A stretch of 64,000 bases of DNA from Welwitschia mirabilis. Its lineage: Eukaryota > Gnetophyta > Gnetopsida > Welwitschiales. Position 1 is the stretch's first letter; every line of letters begins with the position of its first letter. Under the pieces are notes generated by a model. It had not been told where the DNA came from, searched no databases, and was given only the letters and a program-made list of their open reading frames with translations. The position numbers and the translations under genes were made by a program. Below, piece after piece: positions 34,812 to 47,449 of this stretch. The DNA is taken from positions 171,436,063 through 171,500,062 of the forward strand of contig JBOZIK010000001.1 in the NCBI GenBank assembly GCA_051453625.1. Direction: 5' to 3'.

Positions 34812-34915
34812 CTTAGAGACATAATAATGATAAAGCAGTGCTCTCACTACTTTGTGGTTCTAAGTTCAAATCTTCCAAAAATCTTTCAACCGAAAAAAAA
34901 TTAGAAAAAGGGAAA
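34812..34915 (+). repeat. Probable tRNA-derived SINE head with A-rich tail
   Basis: TTAGAGACATAATAATGATA followed by AAGCAG resembles a pol III A box in a decayed tRNA D-arm; GCTCTCACTACTTTGTGGTT and AGTTCAAATCTTCC give an anticodon-arm-like stretch and a B box (consensus GGTTCAAATCC-like). An A-rich tail (CCGAAAAAAAATTAGAAAAA) follows. Short for a full SINE, no target duplication found. A decayed tRNA gene is less likely given the tail. Confidence 0.5.
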
Positions 34916-36962
34916 AAATCTGAAGTTAAAATAGAATATTATTACAAGTGAAAAAAAATGCTAGGATAAATGAAACTTTTAAAATCCATAGAAAAGACAA
35001 ATGTCATGTATTAATTCTATGAATTAATTTATTACTAGTAACTAATGATATTTTTTATGAATAGCATATGAACATATGCAAATGTAAGCTAAGTTATTTT
35101 GCTTTAAACTTTGAATCATTTATGAACTAAATTAGATAATATAAATATAACATGATTGAGAGAGTATCTAAGATGTTGTTCATGTAGTATTACATATTAG
35201 ATGAAAATGTAACTTTTCCAATAAAAAGAAAATTATTCTTAAAAAGAAATTAAGTCAGAAAATAGCTCCTTTAACAATACCAAGATTTAATGTGATTTCC
35301 CTTCTTTGATAATCATTATTTTAACTTGGTACATTTTGCTTTGTTAATTTTTAATCTCTCAATTTTTAAGATTTTCATATTTGAATATGAAAAACACAAG
35401 AGATATTTTGGATTTTTTTTAAATCAACTTACCATTTATGATGTTCTTTCAAATTTGTGTTTCATTTATATAAGCATTACTCATCATTTCTAGGATTATA
35501 TCTTTTTATTAAAGTCCTATAAAATCTCTTTTAAATTTATTTGAAATTTAGATTTCATAAATAGGAATGGAATGATGTTATAATAGTTGATCATAGAGAA
35601 CGAATTAATTGAATGGCCTTAGTTCTCTTGATCAAATAAGAACTAAATAAGTCATTACAAATTAAAATTATTTTCTTGGTATGATATACACTTTCATGAA
35701 CTATATTGCATTTTAGAAAAATTAAAATATAAATATTTACATTCATTTCAAATGTTTAAAAAAATTAACATTCAATATGGATTTGCCATTATAAGAACTA
35801 ATGAGATAATATAGGATTTAATGATATATAAGATGCTTATTTTTAGATGAGTTATATTGGTACAACTAAATTTTAGTACATTTTTCATGTTAGATTAAGA
35901 CAATATTTGTAATTAAGTGTGAAATTTTACATGAAAAAAATTGCTTGCAGATTGTTAAATGTAAAAGTTACATTTCCTTAGTCATTTATGAAATTAATTA
36001 ATAAGGCTTTAATAATTAACCCAAAGCTATAATAATTTAAAGAAATTCATAAGAACATATCAAACTTTTAGTAGATGTTAACAATATAGAATGTTACTAA
36101 ATCCCAAGGAAAATGCCTTTGAAATTAATTTTTCCTCTTAAACCCAAAAAGTCATATATTACTATAAAAAAATATATAGGATCTTAGTGAGGTAAGATCC
36201 ATCTAGCTAATAATATAACAAAGTTTCCTTATATTAAAGACTATATATATCATAATAAGAAAATAAATAGGTATTATACTAGTTATCCTAATGTCCATTC
36301 TAATACTTTTCATCAAAAATAGTTTGTGAAGATAGATTTATAAACACATCTTTAACATTATTGACATCATTTTCTGTACTACATAGGCTTCATTTCCCAA
36401 ATGCTTGTCCTGGTGCCATCTTAAGAGAACTTTATTCAATGAATTTCTTTATTTCAATCTTAAAGTAATGGGGTAACTATAAAGATAGCATATCAATCAT
36501 TATACTCCTAAATGGAAATTTAATTTGTAGATCTCTATTTCTTCTACTTTTCTTATTCCTTCTCTTGATGGTACTCATGGCAATGCTACTATTGCCATTA
36601 TTACTATTATTATTGCTATCATTGTTGTTTTTTATTGTTGTTGCTTGTGCTACTACTAATAGAAGGGAAGTAAAAGTGGGATTGGGAGGGAATCCTTTCC
36701 TCCCCTATGATTCTATTATTGATTACTAGTACCTTTTATCTCCATTTTATTTTCTAACCTATCCTTATTTAAGGTTTTTATCTAAATTTCTCTATGTGCA
36801 TCTAATATGAAATAGTGGATTCTAATCTATTCTCTGAGTATTTCAAGCCATTTATAGAATCACTCTTAGAACTTAAAGATATATTTCTGAAAAATGAATT
36901 TGGATTAGATTAAACTTACACCAATATAAGTAGAAATAATCCTCATGTTTCCTTATTCCAAG
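34916..36962. other. Unassigned AT-rich stretch with a trinucleotide-rich patch
   Basis: At about 36580-36660 imperfect ATT/GTT trinucleotide repeats occur, followed by a GC-richer GGGATTGGGAGGGAATCC patch (~36676-36695). No coding evidence. Confidence 0.45.
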
Positions 36963-38800
36963 TGATGCCTGTTTACATCTAAAATTTCACATATTTGCCG
37001 CTAAAATTTAGTAAATTATTATAATTTATAAGCTATAAGTATCATATTTATAATTAATTTATTTTTGATCATGACCATTTTTTAATTTTCAAAAGTGTTA
37101 TTAAGAAGGATTGCCTTTTAATATTGTATTTATAGGTCACACTAAGCTACTTAAACTTTGTTGGAATCAAGTTAAATAAAGTGATTAATANNNNNNNNNN
37201 NNNNNNNNNNNNNNNNNNNNNNNNNNNNNNNNNNNNNNNNNNNNNNNNNNNNNNNNNNNNNNNNNNNNNNNNNNNNNNNNNNNNNNNNNNNNNNNNNNNN
37301 NNNNNNNNNNNNNNNNNNNNNNNNNNNNNNNNNNNNNNNNNNNNNNNNNNNNNNNNNNNNNNNNNNNNNNNNNNNNNNNNNNNNNNNNNNNNNNNNNNNN
37401 NNNNNNNNNNNNNNNNNNNNNNNNNNNNNNNNNNNNNNNNNNNNNNNNNNNNNNNNNNNNNNNNNNNNNNNNNNNNNNNNNNNNNNNNNNNNNNNNNNNN
37501 NNNNNNNNNNNNNNNNNNNNNNNNNNNNNNNNNNNNNNNNNNNNNNNNNNNNNNNNNNNNNNNNNNNNNNNNNNNNNNNNNNNNNNNNNNNNNNNNNNNN
37601 NNNNNNNNNNNNNNNNNNNNNNNNNNNNNNNNNNNNTTCCATTGTTAATATGGAGTTAAGTTAGTTTTATAAAAAGAGATAAATTAATCAATTACTAAGA
37701 TAAAAGATTAACCTTACATTCCTCTTCTATAGTAGCTTATAAAGACTAAGGACTACATATTTATGTCCTACTACTTAAGAAGATATATAGCTACTCATCT
37801 TTAAAAAATAAGAATGAACCAATACATATCTTCAACCCTAAGAAGTGATATATACACATAGCCTATCTCAAAGCTACATCATCCCTTCATCTTTTATTAA
37901 TAATTTAGATTAGAGTTCATCATTGTTAAAGCATCATTCATTTTTCAATCAATGATTATAATGACCAAAATAAGGGTTTGTTTCATCATGAAATTCTGAG
38001 CCTCATTTATTCATCCCTTAGTATGAGGAAATGATAATTCATGTATCATCTATCAACCCTTCCTTAACTATGAATATTTAATCTAGAATTTTATATAGTT
38101 ATTACATCATTAATAAATGCACTTTGATCTATGATTGAATTTTCTTTATATTTCCTCTTTGATTCAATTAATATTAGTAGTCATGAAATAGTGCTTTCTA
38201 GACATTTATGCATACTTCTCTTCTAGATTTATTCTTTTAATGTTATGTATAGTTTAGATGATTAATATGTTAGTAAATGAAACCTTGCATGCTATACTAG
38301 TATCTTTATATGTTTTATTATAAGATGTAACATTATTTTTACTTATACATCATTTCATTAAAAATCTATAATGAATAATTTATTACTAATCAATGAAATA
38401 AGGTTGTACTTAGTGTATTACCTCTTACATGACTAAGGTTTGCATGATAAATTTTCTTATGAATAGTCATTATAGACTATTAGAATTAGAGATTAAATTA
38501 ATTAAAATCTTTGCTAATTAATTTTTACACCTTTCTTACACTTAAAGCTACTTTTGAATCCTATTTCAAGTGCTTAGAAGTTTTGAAATATGTTTACAAT
38601 TCTTATTGCTACTTATTCCTTGATCATTAGGGAACATCTTCCATGGATCAAAATCTATTATACAAGTCAAGTTATATATTTTTCATATGAACTAGATACT
38701 TTTGAAGCCTAAGAGCATGAATCTATAAACATTATTTTTAGATATATACATGAGAAAACACTTCTATCTAGGTATGATTTATTATTTTTTCATTTTTAGT
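36963..38800 (+). repeat. Left long direct repeat of gypsy element C (probable LTR)
   Basis: Aligns with 42673-44110: CTAAAATTTAGTAAATTATT, GCTATAAGTATCATATTTATAA, GACTAAGGACTACATATTTA and CAAGTGCTTAGAAGTTTT have counterparts in the same order. A 446-base N gap lies at 37191-37636. Exact ends and a target duplication were not established; both copies seem to contain a decayed PBS-like stretch near their right ends, so they may extend beyond a simple LTR. Confidence 0.55.
37191..37636. other. Assembly gap
   Basis: 446 N. ORF predictions across it are meaningless. Confidence 0.99.
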
Positions 38801-39539
38801 TATAAGAATCATATGTTACTTTCGTTATTGAGATTTTTGAAAACTATTTATAGAATTTGTAATTAATAAATAGCCTTGTTCTATAAATGAAAATTTTTAG
38901 ATTTGAAAATAATTTCTTTGTTAAACATCATGTACCAAATAACATAACCTTTTATATTATTTTATGTCTATTTTTAACAATGCAAAATTCACTATCTCAC
39001 TTCTATGAATACTATGATATATGTTATCAAGTTCTTTACAATTTAATTCACTAATTATTTATTTTAATAATTAGTAATCTTTATCATCTTGCATTATAGT
39101 ATATGACAAAATTTTATAATAAATGTTAACTTCCTATGCATCATGGGATTAGATCTATGAGTGTTTGAATTTGGGGAAAAAAAGTAATTAAAAACCAAAA
39201 TACCAATGACTCCTAAATAACTCTAATATTGAATCTAATTAAGACTATTCAGGACTTTATTGCAAATAAATAGAACCAAAATTGATAATTTTATTAATGT
39301 TGTCTTAGTCAAGTTAGTTGTTTCTGATTATCTAGAAAAACTGTAAAAGCATTATAATAACCTAAGTATTTAGCTACATCCTCTTGTATAATTTTACTCT
39401 CATACATAATCAAAATTGAAATAAAACCATCCATCATAAATTTATTTCTTAAATTCTATGGTGTATATTTTAAATATTCCAATGAACAATTAATATAATT
39501 TAAAGATTTAGTTTTAAGCATACAAGATCAATATAAGGT

Positions 39540-40690
39540 AGTTATATTAAAACTTTTCCTTTTCTGTTAGAAAGAAAAAGGAAAATCTTGGTTATACAAC
39601 TTCAAAACTTGTTCTATTAGTAATGAAGAGACTTCACACATGAATTCTTGAAAAAAGTACTTTTCAGCACATAAAACTAACGAATTTAGAATAAAAATCA
39701 TCTATTCTTAAGAATAAGATAAGGAATATTTGTATAAGGCCTTCGAGTTCTTTAAATATTTCTTAAAGAGATGTCTATAACATGCTCTTAAGGCTTGAAG
39801 ACTATTAAAATTTTTCTATGAAGGAATAAGTTCATAAAGTATCTAACTAATAGAGATGATGAGTGATAAAAATTTCACATCCAAAGAACTAAACAAATAA
39901 TAGAAAACTAAGTTAAACATAGGTAAGAACTTTGAAAATTAGGATAGATCTACTGGAAATACTAAAGTAGCTGTAATATACTCTAAAGTATAGAATGAGG
40001 AATATATATATATATATATTAAATGAAAAAATAATATTATCCAAGAAGATAAACTACATCACTAAGAGTCTAGACAACCATCAAGTATAAAGACCTAAAA
40101 CAACTAGTGGTGATGATATACATGCTATATGTGCTTTTAATGAACATGAAATTACTAATTTACTCTTCTTTAAAAATAGGTAGTTGCTGAATAAGTAAAT
40201 ATTATACAAAACAAAAGGGCTCTTTTAGATAATATTAAAAATAATAATAATCATAGGAACCATAATTTCCTTATGGACATTATTACAACCTAAATTGGAG
40301 AAACCACCATGATTTTTTATGAAGAACCCAGTAGAATTAAGAATCCATTTCACAACACCTAGTCAACCTTAGAAGAGACTAATAAAGAATGTTTTAAAAA
40401 ATTCATGAATTTGTAATTGGTCACTAATAATAAACTAGCTTAAATAAATAATCAAATAGTTAAACCTCTCCAAGATCTAGAATAAGTAATGAACCAAATT
40501 TATTGAACTATGAAACCCATATTGACTACACCTAATGAGAGAGAAAATGATAAGCTTCCATCCTCACTTGTTTTCAATGTAAAGTGTGTAAACATTGTTG
40601 AGCAACTAGGAAAGTTTAAGACAGTTGATGCTATCTTATTTAGAAGTGGTACCCAAATAAATTAACATGTCGACCATCTATAGATAATCC
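39540..40690 (+). pseudogene. Ty3/gypsy Gag remnant (element C)
   Basis: Retrotransposon Gag core: EYLYKAFEFFKYFLKRCL (~39726-39779) matches 'E.LYEAWERFK.LL..CP', followed by LLKFFYEGISS-like sequence. The C-terminal half has PLQDLE (~40470), SSLVFNVKCVNIVEQL (~40570-40615) and LFRSGTQIN (40636-40662), the 'AVTLRSG' block that ends gag before protease in many plant gypsy elements. Frame changes and stops are frequent (FYEGIS*, KRLIKNVLKNS*). Intact Gag builds particles; this one cannot. Confidence 0.7.
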
Positions 40691-40828
40691 ATTTTTATTA
40701 ATAATATATAATATTCCTAATTAATATAACTTTGATACTTTTATTACAATTTAAAGGGAAAAAATAAATGGTAAGTATAAATCTTTATGAATATTACTCA
40801 ATTCTTATTTTTAAAAAAGTAAAAATAA

Positions 40829-40882
40829 GAAGGAAAAGGGAAAAAAGGGAAAATAAGAGGGGAAAAAAAGAGAAGAAGAAAA
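40829..40882 (+). other. 54-base purine tract
   Basis: Almost pure A/G (AAGGAAAAGGGAAAAAAGGG and so on). Too long and misplaced for an ordinary PPT; may be low-complexity sequence. Confidence 0.7.
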
Positions 40883-42657
40883 TATATCATATAGATAAGA
40901 TAGCCATGCTACGTAATGAAAACCTTTAGGATATATGCTTATATTATGGAAATGAGATGTTTTATAGAAGACCTTTGTTTGTTTTGGGGGAAAGATATGC
41001 ATTGTATAGATTAAAGGCCTCCATACCATAATGATCTATTATGGGATTGATATATGTATTTGTAGGCATTACTTATGAAAATTGGTCATTAGTATGGGAA
41101 TGCATTAGTTATACTTGTTTTGGAAAATCAAAAACTATATAAGCATCACTTTTCATGGGGCATGACAAGATGGCATATGGAGATATAGTCATTCATATCT
41201 TCATGAGTATTATTAAGACACTAGTGAATAACTCCTATAACACCATACTCATGATATTTTATAGCTAAGATCTTTTACATGAAATATACTAATAATTCAT
41301 ATCTGATTACCTATGTTACTAACAAATAATTCAATATGTTTAATTTGGTATATGTATGACAATTTAGATGTTATTTTAGAAAATTCTTCACCTTTTACAA
41401 AAATTTATTTCATATTTGTGATAGATATATAAGGGAAAAGTTACTAGATAATAGGAATACATTGTAATGCATGTATACCAAGAACTAGATTTAATCTGAT
41501 CATAACAATTGTCAAAGTATTATTCAAATAGTTTCTAAGAATATATAAGTTGTTTCTAGTCCATTTATATAATTAACTTGCTGCCCTTATTTTTTTATTT
41601 TATGTTTAAATAAAATAATCCTATTTCTTAGGAAATTTATGTATTTTAAAGTTCTACTTGATTGACAACTCCATAAGTGATGAACTTCGATGATAGAATT
41701 GAATTCATAAAGCTAGTTATGATTTGTTATCAAGTATTGTGATTACTTTTTCAATTACATGTGTGATTGTAGGTCATCACATTAGATGAGTTTCAGATTC
41801 CATAGTCAAATCCTTACTAATATAAGCTTGTGTAGATCTTACCTATAATTTGTGAACACATTCACGAGAATTATCATCATATCCTTTAACATTGTCATCT
41901 ATTTTAAAATTTAGCTAATGTTATTTCTCTTAAGCTCAAATCTTCATAGTCTTATACCTATTTCCACTTGCACCCTATATGCTAATTACTTTTACTGATG
42001 CCATCATAAGTTACATAGGCGTTTCCATCTTATTTAGTAGCATCTTTCAACTAAATCTACCATGTCAAAAAGGTCAAGATATCTCATTTCTGAGGAGGCA
42101 TTTAGATAGCTTTTTTATTATAATACATGAGATATATAGAAAATATGTGAATACTAGAGATACAAAAATGTTTAAACTTATAATATTCCTTTATATGATA
42201 TGGACGTTTTCATCTTCTATCTTTTTCTTTTGATCTTTTACTCTATACTTCATATATGTAATGCATTCATGATAAGTAATAAAATTGTGTGCTTTTACTA
42301 TGACTTCATGTGATATTTTTTAAACTTCTACCTTAATTTAAACATTGGGGATAGTGTATAAATTATTTTTTTCTAGGATGGATTGAAAAATATAATTATT
42401 TTTTAAATCTTATTGAAATTCATTTGATTTACGTACAATATCATAAATTTTTCTTATACAATTTTGAAAATTAGAAATTTTGTAGAAAAATGAGACTTCT
42501 ACATTATAACATTATAATATTCATGATTCAAGATGCATATATTGATCAAAGAGTCCTAGCTAATTAGTTTAAATAAATTTAATTAATAAAATTTTTTCAA
42601 TTCTATGGTAGGTTGTATAACACTTAATGATACAAATTTGCTTAGGGACTAGTAAAT
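40883..42657. other. Unassigned internal DNA of element C
   Basis: One open stretch, 41979-42233 plus (MLITFTDAIISYIGVSILFS...), resembles the 'LIT.LC..AGV' block of gypsy envelope-like ORFs only weakly. Nothing else recognised. Confidence 0.3.
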
Positions 42658-42672
42658 GACTAGAAGGGGAAG

Positions 42673-44110
42673 TGCTTATTCTTAAATTATTCCTTTTTTT
42701 AATCCTTAAAATTTAGAAAATTATTATAATTTCAATGCTATAGGTACCATATTTATAATTCATTTATTACTACTCATGTTTATCCACTAGCTAGAAAAAT
42801 TGTTATAAAAAGAACTAGTTTTCTATATTTTATTTACATGTTGTCCTAGACTACTCACACTTTTTGTAATAAACCTAGATAAAGGAATTAGTTTTTCATC
42901 TAAATCATTAGTCCTACCTATGCTATGGAGCCAAGTGAGTTTTTTAAAGAATGGCAAGATATAAAGTTGCTAAGATGATAAACTAACCTTATAGCCTAGT
43001 ACTAAAGTGAATTTATGTAGACTAAGGACTATATATCTATGTCTTATTGCCTAAAAGACCTATCACTACCCCTTTATTAATAATAGGAATAAACCAATAG
43101 ACATCTTTAGCTTAAATGATGGCTATAAAAGTATACCTACCTTAAGGATTAATAATCAATTAATCTCTTGATTGATTTTAAAACTTGAAGTTCATCATGG
43201 TTGGAGAATTATTTATCATCATCCATATTAACTTTGTTATTTTATATCTAGAATTCTAATATCTATGATAAGAGCTTATATCATCATGAGGTTCCAAGCT
43301 TTCTTTTTTCCTCCCTAGGTATGAGGTAATGACAAATTCATGTAGCACCTTTTATGCTTTATCTTAGACTTTGACCTTTGATTTAGTATTCTATACAATG
43401 GTTGCATCACTAGTTAATTAATTTTTATCTATGATTGAATTTTCTTTTTTTTTTTATATTTGATTCAATTAGTGTTTCTAGTTATGAAATAATATTTTCT
43501 AAATGTTTGTGTGTATTTTTATATTTTTGCCTTCAAGTTTTTATAAAATTTAGATGATTGATATGTTACTAGAGGATATCTTTCATGTTACATTAGTGTT
43601 TTTGCATATTTATTTATAAGATGTAACATTTCCTTTACTTATACTCCATTACATTCACAATCTATAGTGAATAATGTATAGTTGGTATAGAAGAATAACT
43701 TGTACATAATGAATTATCTCTCGATTAACTAAGGTATACATGATATATTATCTTATGAATAGTTACTTTTACTTCCCAAGAGAAGATATCAAATAAATTA
43801 AATCTTTCTTAAGTACTCTTCAAACCATCCTTATAGTCAAACCTACTTTGAAAACATATTTCAAGTTTTTACAAGTTTTCAAACGCCTTTGTAGTCCTTA
43901 TGAGATAATAATTTTAGTGTTATCTAGACCAGAATAGATATTTAATTACTTATTTAAAGCTACTACCTACATTTACTAGGAGGGCACACATTTTATAGAC
44001 CATAATCTATTACAGAAGTTAAGATGTAGCACTACTACTAAGGAGATTTTTAGCCTTATTAAACTCGTGCATTAGATTTTTTTTAATTGTTTATTATTTT
44101 TCATTTTTTA
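42673..44110 (+). repeat. Right long direct repeat of element C (probable 3' LTR)
   Basis: Preceded by a PPT-like tract. Counterparts of the left copy include TTAGAAAATTATTATAATTT, GTAGACTAAGGACTATATAT and CAAGTTTTTACAAGTTTTC in order, at clearly reduced identity. Confidence 0.55.
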
Positions 44111-44676
44111 TATTTTCTTTTGGGTATGAGGAGTTGTCTCGAGCCCTCCTTTTTCTTTTCCTTTTTCCAATAGTTTATTCTTTTTTTATAACTCTCCTAT
44201 ATTGATCCCTTTCTATTTTGTTCCCCTTTCATCCTTCTTAAGTATTACTATAATAGCTACTATGCCTATTTTACTTGATTTTCATGGTAATGTAGATTTC
44301 CTTATTTCTCGTATGTCTAGATTATTCCACCCTTTATTGCTTAATCTTATTACTTCTGATATTACTATAGTTCCTTTAAGTGCTACAATGTTTGCTAATG
44401 AGTGGGATTTTTCTAATTTTGAGCTTCTCCTTCCTATTTAATGACTTCTCCATAAGTATAACTATAATAAATATTTCAAGTTTTGAATCAAATTTGAATG
44501 GTGTCCTTCCTCTTCCATCTTTAATTTCTCGATAAAAAAAGCTTAGAAGATTAAGGTACCTTCCCTTTCATCATGCTAGCAAAAAACTAAAATATAGGCT
44601 CCACAATTTTGAATGATATCATTTTGAATAAAATAATTAATGCAAAAGAATTCTTAAAAAATAAAAATAAAGAACA
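44111..44676. other. Unassigned stretch between elements C and D
   Basis: A 79-codon ORF (44202-44441 plus) has no recognisable features and is probably chance. Confidence 0.4.
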
Positions 44677-45206
44677 TGTTTTAATTAGGGATATATTTTC
44701 TAAGGATTTAGTATGTTTATGTGGAAAATAAAATTCATCATGTGTAATTGCTATGTTGGAATTAAGTATTCGTTTAATTTAGCATGTTTAGAGAGAATCT
44801 AGGTGTAACAAATGTTCTATGTTTAGAGGAATTCAAAAAGAATAAAAATGCTATATTAGAAGCTATTTATGGTAAAATGTGAAAAAGTCTAATATTAGAG
44901 GATTCCTTAATGATCAAGATTCCTTTTAAAAGCCTTGTTAATAAAGAACAGTGATAGGCATAAGAGGCATTAAAGTGGTAGAATCCAGGGTGGAAATTTT
45001 AGAGGTTTGTATCTAAGAGAGATCAAAAAATATTCACCACATGTTTGTTTAGTTTGTAAGCTTGTAATTTATATATCATTAATATAAAAGCATTTCTTTA
45101 ATCTATTTAACACTTTATTTTTCTATGTTTTTCCTTATTTCTTTTCTATTTCTTACTAAATAAATAATTTTAAACTATTAGTAGTTTATCTTATGTTAGT
45201 TTTACA
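44677..45206 (+). repeat. Element D 5' LTR (~530 bp)
   Basis: Shares AATTTAGCATGTTTAGAGAG, GATAGGCATAAGAGGCATTA, TTTAGTTTGTAAGCTT and ATCATTAATATAAAAGCATT with 55965-56491 in order. Ends TTTTACA. The start TG is chosen from length match to the 3' LTR. Confidence 0.8.
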
Positions 45207-45211
45207 TCATC

Positions 45212-45224
45212 TAGTATTAGATGA
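45212..45224 (+). other. Element D primer binding site
   Basis: TAGTATTAGATGA shortly after the LTR end; a decayed TGGTATCAGAGC (initiator tRNA-Met) site with G-to-A and C-to-T changes. Confidence 0.65.
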
Positions 45225-45245
45225 AATTTGGATTTGTGCAGATTT

Positions 45246-45258
45246 GGTTGTTATCTTT
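45246..45258. repeat. LINE 4 target site duplication, 3' side
   Basis: GGTTGTTATCTTT; the partner GGTTATTATCTTT at 51092-51104 differs by one G/A. Confidence 0.85.
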
Positions 45259-45719
45259 TTTGAGAAATGGTAAATTAACTATATTAACTCAAAAAGCAAG
45301 AAAAAATAAAACACAACTTACAAGCTATTTTACTGAGAACTTTGATATTCAAACCCCTAAACATCATCATCTAATTTAGTTAAATTGGGTTTCCAAGTCC
45401 AATCAAATATAGGCTCAAGGCTAGCATACCCCAAAGGATTTACAACAAAATAGCATTCATTAGGTACATAATTAGGAGGGGGAATTTGGAAAATAAGACT
45501 AGCAGCTAAGGATGTTGTTTCCTATTCTTCAACATTTTATTCTTCTTGTCATTACACTTTTTCCACAACTTCTTTTTCATGCTATTAATACCTTGTTTCT
45601 TTTATTTGTAGCATGTTGTCAGTGTGCCAATGAGGCATGAGAAGACTGCACTCTTTATCACTTTCTATGTACTTTAACAATTTTCATAACAATGACTTTT
45701 GCATAGGTCCCTTTGGGAT

Positions 45720-46110
45720 ATTTTATCAAGCCAAAATTCCTACAATAATATGCATTTTCCTTTGATATAATAACTAAATTAACCCTTCATGATGTATCTT
45801 GCAACTTTAAAAAGACGAGTGAAGAGAATCAAAGAGAAAGAAAAGAAGAGCAATCTGAAGCTCCTCGATCATAATAGTAAGGAAGTGGAAGTGATGCTTG
45901 TTTATCTTGTCAAAGTGTCCTTCCAAGGTGAAATATTTCATGATTAGAGTATCCTAAGAATCAAATGGCCTTGATAAATATTTCCTTCTATAACTTCCTC
46001 CTCTCTTTTATAGTTTTTTCCTAGTTAATCATTCAAAGTGAGAAACTATTAAAGCCTTAGGAGCATCCCTTTTTAGTTCTATACCTTGAGGACTTACATG
46101 AATAGCATAG
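45720..46110 (-). pseudogene. LINE 4 extra C-terminal segment
   Basis: Minus strand: SPQGIELKRDAPKALIVSHF (~46105-46045), then from 45941 MKYFTLEGHFDKINKHHFHF, then EELQIALLFFLFDSLHSSF and a 'HHEGLI' block. Collinear with LINE 3 28950-28573, so the segment belongs to this LINE family and not to a chance insertion. Pattern recalls envelope-like ORFs of plant LTR elements; unverified. Confidence 0.55.
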
Positions 46111-46449
46111 TAATGAAAGGAATATCAATGTGGATGGTAGTGTTATCTACCTAAGTAGATATTCCATTCTAATTTCTAAAGAACTATTTAAAAAGATCAG
46201 AATTATGCCCTCTAAGGCTTAGAACATAAGAATCCCATCTTATTACTTGAAAGACCTCTTAGGTTTGCTCATGGTTTAGTATTACATCATGCTTGGTAGT
46301 TTTAGTTTGTAGAGATTTTCTCATGTCTTCTAGTGCATTGCAATCATGGTTTAGATGCTCCACTTTAATGGACACTCTCAGCTATGTGTTTTCTTGTAAA
46401 ATTAGCTCGATTCTATTTGCAAAGTTTAGGTTGTCACATGTTTTATAGA

Positions 46450-46850
46450 ACTAAATTTGATATAACTCTCTAATATATCTAATGATTTTCAATTTCAACT
46501 TTAAGAGGGATATTTTTTCATACTAAAAAATAATATTGCATCTATGCTTCCCTAAAATCCAAGCATTAATAATCATGAAGACATTTTTCCTGAAAGAATT
46601 AAACTTATCCAAGCTAATGTGAGGAGGAAGAGATATATTCAAGATTCTTAAAAGATCTCTTATAACATTACATTGAATGAAGAGGTAATTTTGAGACTCA
46701 TTTTATTATATAATATTGATCAAATTTTAAGTTTCTTTGAATGAGCTTGTCTATTATGGGAATATAACCCTTTAACATGTACCACCAAAACATCTTAATT
46801 TTCTTTAGAATATTCAGTTTCCATAATTTCTTTTATTTATATTAATATTC
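46450..46850 (-). pseudogene. LINE 4 zf-RVT remnant
   Basis: GYIPIIDKLIQRNLKFDQYY (~46765-46705) matches 'G..PT.D.L..R.L', the N-terminal part of the zf-RVT finger. Then RNLEYISSS and REA*MQYYFLV*KNIP-like sequence follow. Most Cys ligands are lost. Confidence 0.6.
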
Positions 46851-47449
46851 AAAAAAATTATGATAGATTGCTAAAATGCTTATTTTACCATTTTGAATAG
46901 GAAGAGTTTGATTTTTAAATACCTATGTTCAAACCTCTCTCATGGAATGAATCATGTGTTTCCAAAAAGTAGAATGGCTTTCTTTATTACCATAATCCTC
47001 TTTAAATAATTTTACTCAAAAAATGTTTTTATTAGATAGGAATCTATAGTAGTGCTTTACAAAAATGCATTTTCTTATGTCCATAGTTTTTCTAATGCCA
47101 AGACCACCTACTTTTTTAGGTATGGCTATTTGCTCATAGTTTATAAGATGTAATCTCTTATAGAACTTTCCATATGATTAAATGAAATCTCTAATAATAT
47201 TATCTATCAAGATGGTATACTTATTAGATATAGGAAAGCAAATTGTGGGATAAATGATTCTACTTACCGCATAAGGTTTAGTAAGGAGAATTTTCCTTAA
47301 TAAAAATTTATTATCCCCTTTAGTTAATTAGGTTGTAATTTTCCTAACTAAGGAAGACCAAATGTTATTATTAATCTAATCAAAATCAAAATTAATACCA
47401 AGTTAATCATCAAAAAATTCTACTTGTAAACATTAAAAAACTTTAAGAC

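Larger units (their letters stand above)
38801..42672 (+). mobile_element. Internal region of gypsy element C, pol missing
   Basis: Lies between the two long direct repeats. Only gag is recognisable (39540-40690), followed by a purine-rich block (40829-40882), unassigned DNA and a possible envelope-like patch around 41960-42130, then a PPT-like tract GACTAGAAGGGGAAG (42658-42672) abutting the right repeat. No RT or integrase motif was seen, so pol is deleted or too decayed. Confidence 0.55.

Noticed and set aside
40811-41029. 72-codon minus-strand ORF rich in Phe/Pro/Ser
   Set aside because: Its C-terminus is just the purine tract read on the other strand; no family and no context.
44202-44441. 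79-codon ORF that looked like a membrane protein
   Set aside because: No recognised motif, no conserved copy, hydrophobic bias expected from T-rich DNA.
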